From NCBI GenBank assembly GCA_903895855.1, contig CAITVN010000189.1:1-64000 (forward strand): a stretch of 64,000 nucleotides of DNA, given 5' to 3'. Positions 17,472 through 26,836 of this stretch are shown in pieces. The DNA is from Oligoflexia bacterium (GTDB lineage Bacteria > Bdellovibrionota > UBA1018). Numbering within the stretch: the first letter of the stretch is position 1; each line of letters opens with the position of its first letter. The position numbers and the translations under genes are program-made. A model generated the notes under the pieces. It saw only the letters and a list, made by a program, of their open reading frames with translations, was not told the DNA's origin and searched no databases.

Positions 17472-19127
17472 ATGTTTTCTAAACGATCGCTTCTCAAACA
17501 ATATCGGCCTTATTTTTCGCAGATTGTAGGGTTAGTTTTCATCACCTTTGTGCTTGATCTTATTTGCCAGGGCATAGAGGTATTGACCCCACTACTCAGT
17601 AAACTCGTTTTTGACGTCGCGTTACCTCAGCGAGACAAAGTAGCGTTTTTTGCGGCAATTGCAGGCTACTTTGTCTTTGAGATGGCGCTGTTAGTGATTG
17701 GAAATGTCAGTCGTTGGCTAGATTCGTTAATTGCACAGTTGATGTTTAGACGTATCAAGGTGCGAGTGATTGAATCGATTCAGACGATGAATTTTTTGGA
17801 TTTTAGAGCTCAGACAGTGGGTGAATTGCTCACTGTACTAGAAACTGATTCGACTCGGGTTTCTTCGTTCTTAGTGTTTTGGCTTCCAGGTATGATTCTC
17901 AATGTGATGAAGCTAGTGGTGATTTCAGGCATCGGGTACATGACTTCGCCTTGGACACTTTTGGTTTTACTCGCCATGATTCCGTTCTATTTTTTTGAGT
18001 TGAAAACGTTTAATGGGCCAATTCTAAAAACAGAAAATGAAAGTCTCGTTGCTCAAGAAGATCTCTCTGAATCCTTGCAAATTTGGTTAACTAATCAGGA
18101 TTACTATCGAGTTAATTTTAGAAAGAATTTTTCGATTTCAAGGATTATTCAGAGGCTAAATCGGTCTTTCTTATTGTCGAGGAGAGCTGAGTTACTGGGC
18201 GCGATTTCAGTGGGGAGCAGTTCAGTCGGTGTTTTCGGCTTGAAGCTCGTAGTGGCCAGCGGGCTCGGCCTGGGGGTAATTTCTCACAAAATTTCGGTGG
18301 GAGAGTTTGTAGCGTTAGAGCTTCTTTTTGTTCAAGTGGGCGGTCCTCTTCGAGCTATTCTCGAAAAAATTCGCTCGGCACGAGTTTCTTTTTTGTCACT
18401 TGCGAGAGTGCAGAGGCTCACTGATCTAAAGCGGGAACCGACCGGCCCGAGTGAGCGAGCGTCTAGCGATGAGTTGACAGGGGAGTTGGGTCTTGAGGTA
18501 CGTGACTTGGTACTGTCATTTGACGGTATAATTGAAATTTTCAAGCCGGTCAGTTTTACTTGTGGGCCGGGGCGCCCAGTCGCAGTCGTCGGCCCTAGTG
18601 GCGTTGGTAAATCCAGTTTAGTTTACTCGCTCTTGGGCCTGTATCCCGCGACTCGGGGATCCATACGCTATGGTAAAAAATTGTTAGGGGAGTGGTATCT
18701 CGAGAATCTGAGATCTCAAATCGCTTGGATTTCGCAGTCACCCTTGATTCCGCGAGTGACACTTCGAGAATACTTATCACAAGAGTCAGGTGAGACCGAC
18801 GATTCGGTAGTTGATGCCTTACGGATTGTTGGGCTTCGTGCGTGGTTTGAAAGATTGGGTTCTGGCCTAGAGACGGTTTTGGGAGGCGAGGTTTCGCCGT
18901 CTGGTGGTGAAAAGCAGCGCCTAGCTTTAGCGAAGGCGATTGTGAGAAAGAGTCGAGTTTTCATATTCGATGAACCAACGGCCTCGCTTGACGAAGCTTC
19001 GGCACGTCAAATCAAGGACATCCTATTTGAGATTAGCCGAGGAGCTAGCCTGTTGGTTGTTACCCATGATAAAGAGTGGGTTAGTGAATTCAAGGAAGTG
19101 TGTTTTCTGCAAGGAAATCAGACATGA
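17472..19127 (+). CDS. ABC exporter, fused membrane and ATPase domains
   Basis: A 551-residue half-transporter. Residues about 15-300 are a type I exporter membrane domain with five to six helices. Residues about 335-551 are the nucleotide-binding domain with GPSGVGKSS (Walker A), SPSGGEKQR (signature) and VFIFDEPTASLDE (Walker B). There is no N-terminal C39 peptidase domain, so leader removal would need another enzyme, such as the S9 peptidase across the promoter. Divergent from the precursor gene, it is the likely peptide exporter. It overlaps the next small membrane-protein gene by four bases. Confidence 0.85.
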   Translation: MFSKRSLLKQYRPYFSQIVGLVFITFVLDLICQGIEVLTPLLSKLVFDVALPQRDKVAFFAAIAGYFVFEMALLVIGNVSRWLDSLIAQLMFRRIKVRVIESIQTMNFLDFRAQTVGELLTVLETDSTRVSSFLVFWLPGMILNVMKLVVISGIGYMTSPWTLLVLLAMIPFYFFELKTFNGPILKTENESLVAQEDLSESLQIWLTNQDYYRVNFRKNFSISRIIQRLNRSFLLSRRAELLGAISVGSSSVGVFGLKLVVASGLGLGVISHKISVGEFVALELLFVQVGGPLRAILEKIRSARVSFLSLARVQRLTDLKREPTGPSERASSDELTGELGLEVRDLVLSFDGIIEIFKPVSFTCGPGRPVAVVGPSGVGKSSLVYSLLGLYPATRGSIRYGKKLLGEWYLENLRSQIAWISQSPLIPRVTLREYLSQESGETDDSVVDALRIVGLRAWFERLGSGLETVLGGEVSPSGGEKQRLALAKAIVRKSRVFIFDEPTASLDEASARQIKDILFEISRGASLLVVTHDKEWVSEFKEVCFLQGNQT

Positions 19128-19375
19128 AAATCGAGAGCCAGTCTAGTAGCCATCAGAACGATAATGATCAACTCAGAGAGCGATCGGCTTGGCAGAGGTA
19201 TCTCGAACGTTTTGCGGAAATTGAAATCGAAGATCCGAATTTCAAGAGATTCTTGATCAAGCTATTGATGGTAGGTGCAGTGATGGTCGGTATCTGCCTT
19301 TGTTTACTGTCGGTTTCAGTAACTGTTCCCTCGGGTGAAAAACAAACAGTGCTACAAGTGCTTCTTCCTCGGTAA
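19124..19375 (+). CDS. Small single-span membrane protein
   Basis: An 83-residue protein whose ATG overlaps the exporter stop (ATGA), with AAGGAA as ribosome site. A charged cytoplasmic first half (residues 1-45) leads to one transmembrane segment around 46-68 (LLMVGAVMVGICLCLLSVSV) and a short tail. No family was recognised. Coupling to the exporter suggests an accessory subunit of the export complex or an immunity-type protein; both are guesses. Confidence 0.6.
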   Translation: MKIESQSSSHQNDNDQLRERSAWQRYLERFAEIEIEDPNFKRFLIKLLMVGAVMVGICLCLLSVSVTVPSGEKQTVLQVLLPR

Positions 19376-19389
19376 AAACTTTAGAAAAA

Positions 19390-19974
19390 TCAATCTTCCG
19401 AGTCTAAGTCGAGATAGAATGTTTGGGTGTCGTCGTTGTATCCGAATAGTTCAGCGTAGCGCCCCCAGTGTACTAGGGTCTTGAAAGTCTGCTCGCTGTT
19501 TTCATTCGGAATGAGCTCGGTGAGTTTTTCTAAGGTTTCTTCTCTCGTTGCCCGATGGTCATCTTTTTCGTTCAAGAATTCGCGCACCGCTTTGAATAGC
19601 GCAATTTTCTGAAGCTGTTCACCGATTATGACTTTGCGATCTGAAATTTTCGCGTCCGAAACTTTGTCACCCATGGGTTCAACCACGACATCACCACCCG
19701 GGGTATTGACCAATCCAATGAGTTCGGCAGCGCGAATGACGCCGAGGGTTTCGCCGAACTCCATATTGAGTTCGCCTGCGAGTTTGTAAATGTCTTCTTT
19801 GCCGCCTTTTGATTTCAAAAGCTCAACAAGGCCCAAAATTTCACTGATACCAATATCAGGAAGGGGCGTCTGCGTTCTTGTACCACTGGCACTATTACCA
19901 TCAGAACTATTCATATTAAAAATCAAACTCTCACTTTCGCAATACTCCCAGGCCCGAACTATCTTCGTACGCAA
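19390..19974 (-). CDS. AAA-associated domain protein of ABC transporter
   Basis: A 194-residue protein. Residues about 43-190 (ISEILGLVELLKSKGG, LAGELNMEFGETLGVIRAAE) match the AAA-associated C-terminal domain normally fused behind the ATPase of NitT/TauT-type transporters. Here it is a separate gene three bases after the ATPase gene, so it probably acts as the split regulatory domain. The ATG at 19974 is used; an in-frame ATG at 19914 is an alternative. It converges on the small membrane-protein gene with a 14-base gap. Confidence 0.7.
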   Translation of the reverse strand: MRTKIVRAWEYCESESLIFNMNSSDGNSASGTRTQTPLPDIGISEILGLVELLKSKGGKEDIYKLAGELNMEFGETLGVIRAAELIGLVNTPGGDVVVEPMGDKVSDAKISDRKVIIGEQLQKIALFKAVREFLNEKDDHRATREETLEKLTELIPNENSEQTFKTLVHWGRYAELFGYNDDTQTFYLDLDSED

Positions 19975-19977
19975 TCT

Positions 19978-20751
19978 CTACGCAATCAATGAAAAGATCT
20001 TATCGACCATTTCCATGAATGCTGGATCGCGCTTATTTCGCGGCCTCGGCAAATCGATGCTTAAATCCCCTGCGATTTGACCAGGGCGACTAGACAGAAC
20101 GATCACTCGATCTGCTAGCTCAATCGCTTCTTCAATCATATGAGTCACCATCACGACCGTATTTACCGGAAATTCGCGATCGCTCCAGATATCAAGCAGC
20201 TCATCCCGGAGATTGATCGAGGTAAGGGCATCGAGCGCCGAAAATGGCTCGTCCATCAGCAAGATTTCTGGTTCGACGGCAAGCGCCCGAGCCAGTCCTA
20301 CTCGCTGTTTCATTCCCCCCGAAAGCTCTCTGGGATATGCCTCTTCATACCCGCTTAATCCCACCTTATCGATATAAAAAGCGGCTTTTTTCTGACGCGA
20401 AGCGCGATCGACGCCTCGGGCTTCTAGACCTATTTCTACGTTCTGCAGAATGGTCAACCAAGGCAGTAAGCCGAAATTCTGAAAAACCATCGCTGATTCT
20501 AGGTTAATCTCTTCAAGTGGTCGACCTTTATAGAGAATTCTTCCGTCTGAAGGCATGATCAAACCAGAGATCAAGCGCAATATGGTACTTTTGCCGGCTC
20601 CTGATGGGCCTACGATTGCGATGAATTCGCCTTCTCTCGCTTCGAAATTGATGTCGTTGAGTACGGTGACGTCACCTTGAGGCAAGGTGAATCGCTGCGT
20701 AACGTGCTCAAGTCGAAAGAGTAAGGGGGCTTGTGTTTTCATCGGTGCCAC
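19978..20751 (-). CDS. ABC transporter ATPase, NitT/TauT type
   Basis: A 257-residue ATPase with GPSGAGKST (Walker A), LSGGMKQR (signature), LLMDEPFSALD (Walker B) and a switch histidine in MVTHMIEEAIELADR. This last sequence is typical of nitrate/sulfonate/bicarbonate importers. It starts at a GTG four bases after the permease stop, with an in-frame ATG at 20742 as alternative. It is the middle gene of permease, ATPase and associated-domain genes. No substrate-binding protein is encoded next to it, so the substrate cannot be named. Confidence 0.85.
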   Translation of the reverse strand: MAPMKTQAPLLFRLEHVTQRFTLPQGDVTVLNDINFEAREGEFIAIVGPSGAGKSTILRLISGLIMPSDGRILYKGRPLEEINLESAMVFQNFGLLPWLTILQNVEIGLEARGVDRASRQKKAAFYIDKVGLSGYEEAYPRELSGGMKQRVGLARALAVEPEILLMDEPFSALDALTSINLRDELLDIWSDREFPVNTVVMVTHMIEEAIELADRVIVLSSRPGQIAGDLSIDLPRPRNKRDPAFMEMVDKIFSLIA

Positions 20752-20755
20752 ATCT

Positions 20756-22606
20756 TTATGCTTCTAGCTTATACCTTTCTGCTGTGCGCCGGTAAAGAGG
20801 TTGCCAGAAAAGAGTATTAATTAAGAAGATCCAAGAAACCATGGCGGTGATCACGAGTGCGATTGCTCGATTGTCGCCGCTTTCGTAAACCGCCTGATCG
20901 AGAAGCGCGCCGATACCGCGAACTGAGAGAACATGATCTTTGTGTTTGATCCATTCTGAGACGACCAGCGCGTTCCAGCCACCGCCCCAAGCCGTGATGA
21001 GGCCAGTGATCAGGGCAGGACGAATTGAAGGAATCACGAGTCGTTTCCAGAGTACCATTCGTTTTAGTCCGTATCCGTGCACGGCTTCGGCAAGATCGGG
21101 TGGAATCACCGCCGCGCCTCCGAGCGCATTAAACAAGATGTACCACTGGTTACCTAAGATCAACAACGTGATCGCGGCGAATTCCATGCCGGCACCCAGG
21201 TATTTTATTGAGTAAACGATGATCAGCGGAAACAACGCGACCGCTGGTAGGCTCGCGCCAATCTGCGAAAGAGTGGTGAGCCATTGTCTCACGCGCGGTT
21301 TATTCCACGTGAATAAAACCAGTGGAATAATCCAGATAAGTGACAAAACTAAAGTGAGAGTGATTCGACCGGTAGACAGCAGTAGCGCCATCGGAATTTC
21401 GCGGGCCATCGCGGGCCACGGTGGACGCAAGAATTTCACCAAGAAATTTCCGCAAGCAAGGCCGACCGCTAGGCCTGAAACTATTAGTGCTGTGAGGTGA
21501 ATCCACCTTGCGCGTTCTTTGATTTGGTCCCATTTTCTCGCCATGGGTCTTAACCACTGAAAATAGATTTCTTTGGCGGCCGCTGAAATGACTGCCGCAG
21601 GCAAATCCCAAATGAGCGGAGCTATAACTTCTCTGACAACCCAGACGATCGGCAGCGTCCATACTTTAAGGACTCGCTTGGCCGCTCTTTTCAGAGGCGC
21701 CATGGGTGATCGATTTTTTTGGCGATACATTCGTTGAGTTTGCGATGAGGCTTCGGCTCCAGCAGAATAATCTTGGCGAAATCGCTCAGACCAATAAGAC
21801 AGTGGCCGCCAGATGAGATAGTCCATTCCCAAAATGAGGCTGCTCAATGCGATGAGTCCGGCCAGTACCAGCCAAAGTCGGTCTTGTTCAGCAGCCAGTG
21901 CTAAGAAGCTACCAATGCCCGGAAGGTTGTAATGAATGTTGCCCACTGCGATCATTTCAGCGGCAACTAAGAAGTACCAGCCGTTTGACCATGATAAAAT
22001 ACTGTTGTAGACGAGTCGCGGAATCGCTGCTGGCGCGTAAAGTTTCCAGAAGCGCAGGCTTCCGCGAACGCCAAAACTTTTAACCGCATCGAGGTTATCA
22101 CTCGGAATCGTTTTGGTCGACTCGTAGACTGAGAAAGCCATATTCCAGGCTTGAGAAGTTAAAATCAGAAAACTGGCCGCGAGCTCAATGCCGATGCGAT
22201 GGCCCGACATAATCGAAAAAAGTGAAATGGCAGCCGGAAAAAATGCAATAATCGGAACCGACTGAAGCGCGTCTAAAATCGGAATAATGATGCGCTCGCC
22301 CAACCGAAATCGAGCAGCAGTAAGGCCAAGCGAGAAGCTCAAGACTAACGATGCGGCGTATGAAACGACCATTCGCATAAAAGAAAGAAATAACGCTTGT
22401 GGCAGTTCGAATACAGTCACTTCGTCAGCTTGCAGCTGCGTGAGGTGCAAGCTGCCTTTATAAGCTGTTACGGCACTCGTCAAAAGCGCACTAAAAACTA
22501 CGATGTACAGCAAGCTAGCGCGAGCGCGCCGTTCAACCGAACGTGGAATGTAGCGAGAAGGTGAACGTCTATTCATTACCGTTTTGATTCTTACATGTGT
22601 CGACAC
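20756..22606 (-). CDS. ABC permease with two fused membrane domains
   Basis: A 616-residue protein carrying two complete permease domains. The first spans about 80-280 and the second about 390-600. Each contains an EAA-type coupling loop: DAVKSFGVRGSLRFWKLYAP in the first and EAVHGYGLKRMVLWKRLVIP in the second. NitT/TauT transporters normally use two copies of a single-domain permease, so this is a head-to-tail fusion. The GTG at 22606 is the longest start; the ATG at 22576 is also plausible. It heads a three-gene operon. Confidence 0.8.
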   Translation of the reverse strand: MSTHVRIKTVMNRRSPSRYIPRSVERRARASLLYIVVFSALLTSAVTAYKGSLHLTQLQADEVTVFELPQALFLSFMRMVVSYAASLVLSFSLGLTAARFRLGERIIIPILDALQSVPIIAFFPAAISLFSIMSGHRIGIELAASFLILTSQAWNMAFSVYESTKTIPSDNLDAVKSFGVRGSLRFWKLYAPAAIPRLVYNSILSWSNGWYFLVAAEMIAVGNIHYNLPGIGSFLALAAEQDRLWLVLAGLIALSSLILGMDYLIWRPLSYWSERFRQDYSAGAEASSQTQRMYRQKNRSPMAPLKRAAKRVLKVWTLPIVWVVREVIAPLIWDLPAAVISAAAKEIYFQWLRPMARKWDQIKERARWIHLTALIVSGLAVGLACGNFLVKFLRPPWPAMAREIPMALLLSTGRITLTLVLSLIWIIPLVLFTWNKPRVRQWLTTLSQIGASLPAVALFPLIIVYSIKYLGAGMEFAAITLLILGNQWYILFNALGGAAVIPPDLAEAVHGYGLKRMVLWKRLVIPSIRPALITGLITAWGGGWNALVVSEWIKHKDHVLSVRGIGALLDQAVYESGDNRAIALVITAMVSWIFLINTLFWQPLYRRTAERYKLEA

Positions 22607-22721
22607 TTAGGTGCAATCAATTGCCGGGGCTGGGCGAATTTTGCCGAGCAAGCAGACTGGTCGGTTGAATCCGGGTTGAATGAAAGTTGCTCGAAAAATG
22701 AAATGCACAGATACTAGGTAA

Positions 22722-23594
22722 ATGAGGGTAATTTTCGCTTCAATCATTGTGGTGCTGGTGTTGCTCTCAAACCTACAACGAATGAGCACCCCGGTGCTCG
22801 CTACCACATTTTTTCAAAGACCTTTCGAAGAGGTCGTCGACGAAACCGAGCTGATCGTCAAAGGTCGGGTTGGTGATTCGGTGGTCAATTGGGGCGACAC
22901 TGCCGATGTGGGTCGCAAAATTTTCACGTATACTAAAATCGAAAGTGTTGAAGTCATCAGGGGCGACGTTCGAGACTCGACCATTCAAATTCGAGAATTG
23001 GGTGGCGAAAAAGATGGGCTCGGAATGAAAATATCAGGTACGGCCGAATTTTCATTAGGTGAAGAGGTCGTCGTTTTCTTGCATCCCAAACTCAATTCTG
23101 ATGGGTCTTATGCGGTCAAAGGCATGATGCTCTCAAAGTTAGTCGTGACCAAAGGTGTGGGCGGAGAAGAGATCTTAGAAGGTCCAGCGCTGGCGAATGA
23201 CCCTGGCCATTTTGGGCACGCGCATGGCGATGATGGAGTCAAAAAGAACACGGTCAATTCGAACCCAACCGACCGAAAAATGACTCTGAGTCGGCTGCAC
23301 GCGATGGTGAAAGAACAAGATCAAAAACGAAAGCGGTTAGAAAAACCGAGTAATAGCAAAATATTAGCTGTGAGTACCCAAGGTGGTAGCCAGGCGGGAG
23401 GGCTCAAAAAGAGTGACACTCAGGCTTCGGCACTACCGTTGCAACCCAATAGTCTTAGTGTCGGCTCTGAGGGGGGATCCCAAGGGGCCGATAAAGATAG
23501 GTCAATGGCCATGATGGCGGTTGTCTTTTCGGTCGTTGGATTGATTGTGATTGGTCTCGTTGTGTGGTTGAGATCTAGTCAAAAAAAATCATGA
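22722..23594 (+). CDS. Exported protein with C-terminal membrane anchor
   Basis: A 290-residue protein with an N-terminal signal peptide (about 1-27). A beta-rich domain at 30-150 (VDETELIVKGRVGDSVV, SLGEEVVVFLHP) is followed by a histidine/aspartate patch GHFGHAHGDDG, a low-complexity Ser/Gln/Gly linker, and a C-terminal transmembrane helix (about 262-284) with a basic end SSQKKS. The family was not recognised. It precedes the matrixin-like protease gene by 33 bases, so the two probably act together at the cell surface. Confidence 0.55.
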   Translation: MRVIFASIIVVLVLLSNLQRMSTPVLATTFFQRPFEEVVDETELIVKGRVGDSVVNWGDTADVGRKIFTYTKIESVEVIRGDVRDSTIQIRELGGEKDGLGMKISGTAEFSLGEEVVVFLHPKLNSDGSYAVKGMMLSKLVVTKGVGGEEILEGPALANDPGHFGHAHGDDGVKKNTVNSNPTDRKMTLSRLHAMVKEQDQKRKRLEKPSNSKILAVSTQGGSQAGGLKKSDTQASALPLQPNSLSVGSEGGSQGADKDRSMAMMAVVFSVVGLIVIGLVVWLRSSQKKS

Positions 23595-23627
23595 TTGACC
23601 GCTTGAGTTCCAAGGAAGGAACGAAAA

Positions 23628-25430
23628 ATGAGAGTTTGGATTTTAGTCGGTGTCGCACTCGCTTTTTGTTTCACAGACGGTCGTGTCTACGCATTTGAGT
23701 ACACGAAAACCCCAAGTGATATTTCTATCAAATGGCCTACTGGTGCCAAAGTTGATTTCGCAATCAACCCAAAAAATTCGAGCGGCCTATCAGCGAATAG
23801 CATTTATTCAGTTGCGGTACAGGCAATGAAACAATGGCATCACGCGCTTCAAGGACTGCTCAATTTTGATCTTTTTCAAGGCACCGATGTCTCGCTTTTT
23901 GAACCCAATAGTAAGTACAATGGAGTTTCGAGTATCTACTTTGCTTCGAACGCGAATGATTCGGCCCCTGGGGTTGATTCAGACGTCTTGGGTCTCACTC
24001 AGGTTTGGTACTCGGTGAGCACTGGCCAAATTATGGAAGCCGACATTGTGCTGAACGATCGAAATTATCAATTTACTGATGTCGAATCAGACACTGCAGG
24101 TTATGGTTCAGTGAATCACCCGTATGGTCCTGACTATTCTGGAAAAGTCTTTCTAGGCAATGTGCTCACTCATGAAATGGGCCACACGATTGGTTTAGCT
24201 CACTCCTCAAATACTTATGCCACCATGCTATTCATGGAAGCCCCTGATCAGAGCCTCGTGAGCTGCGATGACCGAACTGCAGTACAAAATCTGTACTCGA
24301 CTCCATTCAAAGATGGGGCTGGTAATTCAACGGGTAGCATTGACGGAGTCATTTCGAATGCGGTCGCGGGTAATCAAGCGTTTCAAGATCAGCAGCTTTA
24401 TTTGATTTCGCTCGATCGTCAGCAAGTCATGCAGTCAGTTGCTATTGAGAAATCGGGTCATTTTAGGGTTTCTCAGCTTGCAGCCGGTCGTTACGGGTTA
24501 TTGATTCAAACAAAGAGCTCTGGCAACGCTTATGTGTCTACCGAATCAACGTCACAGTCGCAGTGCGGAGGTTCGTTTCTGTTTTATGGAAATGCCTCAG
24601 GAGGCCTGACTTCAGTCGATGTGCGAGTGGGCGGCGAAAATCATCTCGGATCGATTGGTTTTGTTTGTGCCAATCAGGTTGGGGCCTTCGTGCCGTTAAG
24701 TCGAAATCCGGTAGCAGTGATCACCGAAGATTCTGAAGCGTCGATCACCCACGCTGGGGGCGAGTTCAAGGTGACCGTCATCGGAACCTCAATTCAAAAT
24801 ACGGTTTCGTGGGAGATGACCTTACTGTCTGACAATGGCACGGTCGTCGGTCGGTCTCAGCCAGTTCTCGAGGCGTCAACTGGATTGACAATTTTCGATT
24901 CACAGATTTCGGCTGACTCGTTACCTCCTGGCCAGTATCGCTTACAGTTGGTGCATCAATCGCTTTATCAGTCGCAATTGCCCGGTGGTCCGACACTCGC
25001 CAAGAGTGATTCGAATGCGATTGTGATGCTGAGTTCAGGGCAGGCAAGCGAATCGACCGATGTGATCACGAGTCATTTGGGTGCTTATCCCTACGCACCG
25101 AAGTGCCGGTTGGCCGACACGCGTGAGAACTACAGCGGCCCGAGTGCTTCGTTTCAAAGGCAAGTAACGGCTAGTAAGTCGTCAGTCGGCTTCTGCGGGA
25201 GCATTGAACGCAAGATTGATCGCAGTCGAGCGAGTGGCAGAGAGTTGACAGCAGGGTTGAGAGGCACGATCGGTCTCGGTGTCGTCATTGGGTGGGCGTT
25301 TCCGTTTTGGAGTGCCGCGCTTTGGATGCTCAGGCGGAGGGTCTATCAAAAGCGGGGTGACTTTTTGAACCGGAGAAGACATTATAGTGTTTGTGCATAC
25401 AAAAACACATTTGGGCACCCGCTCCTATAA
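23628..25430 (+). CDS. Matrixin-like secreted zinc protease
   Basis: A 600-residue protein with a signal peptide ending near DGRVYA. The catalytic domain, about 25-225, carries HEMGHTIGLAHS, the metzincin HExxHxxGxxH site, and a Met-turn-like ATMLFM. Residues about 230-500 are beta-rich. Near 545 there is a hydrophobic span (GLGVVIGWAFPFWSAALWML) followed by an arginine cluster, resembling sorting-tag ends of surface proteins. A further 25-residue tail, HYSVCAYKNTFGHPLL at its end, is odd for such tags. AAGGAAGG supports the ATG. Its last 44 bases overlap the next gene. Confidence 0.75.
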   Translation: MRVWILVGVALAFCFTDGRVYAFEYTKTPSDISIKWPTGAKVDFAINPKNSSGLSANSIYSVAVQAMKQWHHALQGLLNFDLFQGTDVSLFEPNSKYNGVSSIYFASNANDSAPGVDSDVLGLTQVWYSVSTGQIMEADIVLNDRNYQFTDVESDTAGYGSVNHPYGPDYSGKVFLGNVLTHEMGHTIGLAHSSNTYATMLFMEAPDQSLVSCDDRTAVQNLYSTPFKDGAGNSTGSIDGVISNAVAGNQAFQDQQLYLISLDRQQVMQSVAIEKSGHFRVSQLAAGRYGLLIQTKSSGNAYVSTESTSQSQCGGSFLFYGNASGGLTSVDVRVGGENHLGSIGFVCANQVGAFVPLSRNPVAVITEDSEASITHAGGEFKVTVIGTSIQNTVSWEMTLLSDNGTVVGRSQPVLEASTGLTIFDSQISADSLPPGQYRLQLVHQSLYQSQLPGGPTLAKSDSNAIVMLSSGQASESTDVITSHLGAYPYAPKCRLADTRENYSGPSASFQRQVTASKSSVGFCGSIERKIDRSRASGRELTAGLRGTIGLGVVIGWAFPFWSAALWMLRRRVYQKRGDFLNRRRHYSVCAYKNTFGHPLL

Positions 25431-26376
25431 ATACACAAGTGTCATTAAATGGACTAGATGGATCATTTTTCTTGAACTCATTACTTTTGCCAACTCTTTG
25501 AACTCGGTCGTTTGCGCAAGCGAGGCCCTTCGTGAACGAGTGACTCCAGTTTTGAAAAAAAGTCAGGAATTCAGAAGCTGGATTCAATCTAAAGAACTCT
25601 ATTTCTCGACCTGTTTACCAAAAAAGATTGAAAGTGAGAGCCATCACTCAGGCTCAAAGACGGGCGTAGCAATTCAATTGTGCGACGGTACGCAAATCGA
25701 TGTCGAAAGTGCAAACACTCTTCTAAAGGCCGGGGCATCACGAGTCGAAGCACTCTTAAAGGCTGAACAAATCGCTTTAGTTCGGGTCTGTGGGGCCACA
25801 CCTGAAACAAACGCCTCGTGCGTAAACCCCAAAGCCCCAAACGCACCTTCCTATCTCAAAAACTTTCAGGATCTTCGATTTCTGCACGGTCAGTTTTTGC
25901 CCGCAGATCATGTGCTATTGGTTAGATCAGATGCTAGTAATGGGGTACTTTTCCATGAGTGGGTTCATGTTCTGCAAGCCACTGGTCAACATAAAATTGA
26001 TGGCAAGACCTATAAGAAGGATCGACTAGCGATACAAAGTGATCTCACTTCGCTTCTTGATTCAGTCATTGCTGAGCACGAATCGAACCTCAAGAAGCTA
26101 AAGAGTGGAGAAATTTCGTCGAAAGTTGCCGAAGAATTGTCAAAAGCGCTACTTCCACTTGCCGCTTCAATTGGAACTGAATTGTCTGAATACTCAAAGT
26201 GGCAAGACTTAATAGATGAAAGGCAAATTCACCTAGTATTTACTACGTTTGGAGCTTTGCTGAATCTGAGTTCGCAAGACGAAATTCTAGCCTCAAAGAA
26301 TCTGGCTTTCATCTGTCAACGCAAAGACCTCCGCTTTAGGAATAGGTTGCCCGAATGCCAAAAAACAGGCCACTGA
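25387..26376 (+). CDS. Secreted HExxH protein
   Basis: A 329-residue protein read from a GTG that overlaps the protease gene before it. The N-terminal stretch has a hydrophobic segment (WIIFLELITFANSLNSVVCA) consistent with a signal peptide after a long positive leader. HEWVHVLQATGQH near residue 198 holds a HExxH zinc site. Several cysteines follow in CGATPETNASC-type spacing. The peptidase family was not recognised. Overlap with the matrixin-like gene suggests co-expression. The exact start is uncertain. Confidence 0.55.
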   Translation: MFVHTKTHLGTRSYKYTSVIKWTRWIIFLELITFANSLNSVVCASEALRERVTPVLKKSQEFRSWIQSKELYFSTCLPKKIESESHHSGSKTGVAIQLCDGTQIDVESANTLLKAGASRVEALLKAEQIALVRVCGATPETNASCVNPKAPNAPSYLKNFQDLRFLHGQFLPADHVLLVRSDASNGVLFHEWVHVLQATGQHKIDGKTYKKDRLAIQSDLTSLLDSVIAEHESNLKKLKSGEISSKVAEELSKALLPLAASIGTELSEYSKWQDLIDERQIHLVFTTFGALLNLSSQDEILASKNLAFICQRKDLRFRNRLPECQKTGH

Positions 26377-26400
26377 TCTAGTTTAGCTTGCGTTTTCCCG

Positions 26401-26769
26401 TTACTGGATTTCTGTGGCTCGAGCCTCCTTAAATGGCTGTGGGTCCATGTTCTTTAGTTTGATCAAAAGCTCATTATATTTTCCACAGGTCGAAATGTCA
26501 CCCGCCACGGCGCAACTATTGGTCAATTCAGTAACCCCCGGTAGCGGTAGTAAAACAAAGGCTTCCTCGGAAAGACTTCGCAAGTAAACGTACTTAAGCC
26601 CTGTATCAACGGCCCGAACATCAGTGGCAGAGGCGCGCTGCAGCCATTCGCTTAATTCTTTACGAAACCCCTCCATGTTCGGAAGAGCCGGTTCTTGCGC
26701 AAAGGCCGGGCTGATCAGGCTAAATACAGCAAATGCTAAGGTAGGATCTTTAAGATTAACTCGTCGCAT
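26401..26769 (-). CDS. Small exported protein divergent from YcaO locus
   Basis: A 122-residue protein with a signal peptide (LAFAVFSLISPAFA) and two or so cysteines in CAVAGDISTCGKYNELL. AGGAG seven bases before the ATG at 26769 decides this start over longer in-frame ones. It faces away from the binding-protein gene of the YcaO locus, sharing a 67-base promoter gap. No function was recognised. It could be a secreted product of the locus, but it does not look like a typical short precursor. Confidence 0.55.
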   Translation of the reverse strand: MRRVNLKDPTLAFAVFSLISPAFAQEPALPNMEGFRKELSEWLQRASATDVRAVDTGLKYVYLRSLSEEAFVLLPLPGVTELTNSCAVAGDISTCGKYNELLIKLKNMDPQPFKEARATEIQ

Positions 26770-26836
26770 AAATTCTCCTGGAAGGGTGCTTAGCAGTAAC
26801 CTATACAAAATGCAATATGCGTGTAATAATTCAAAA

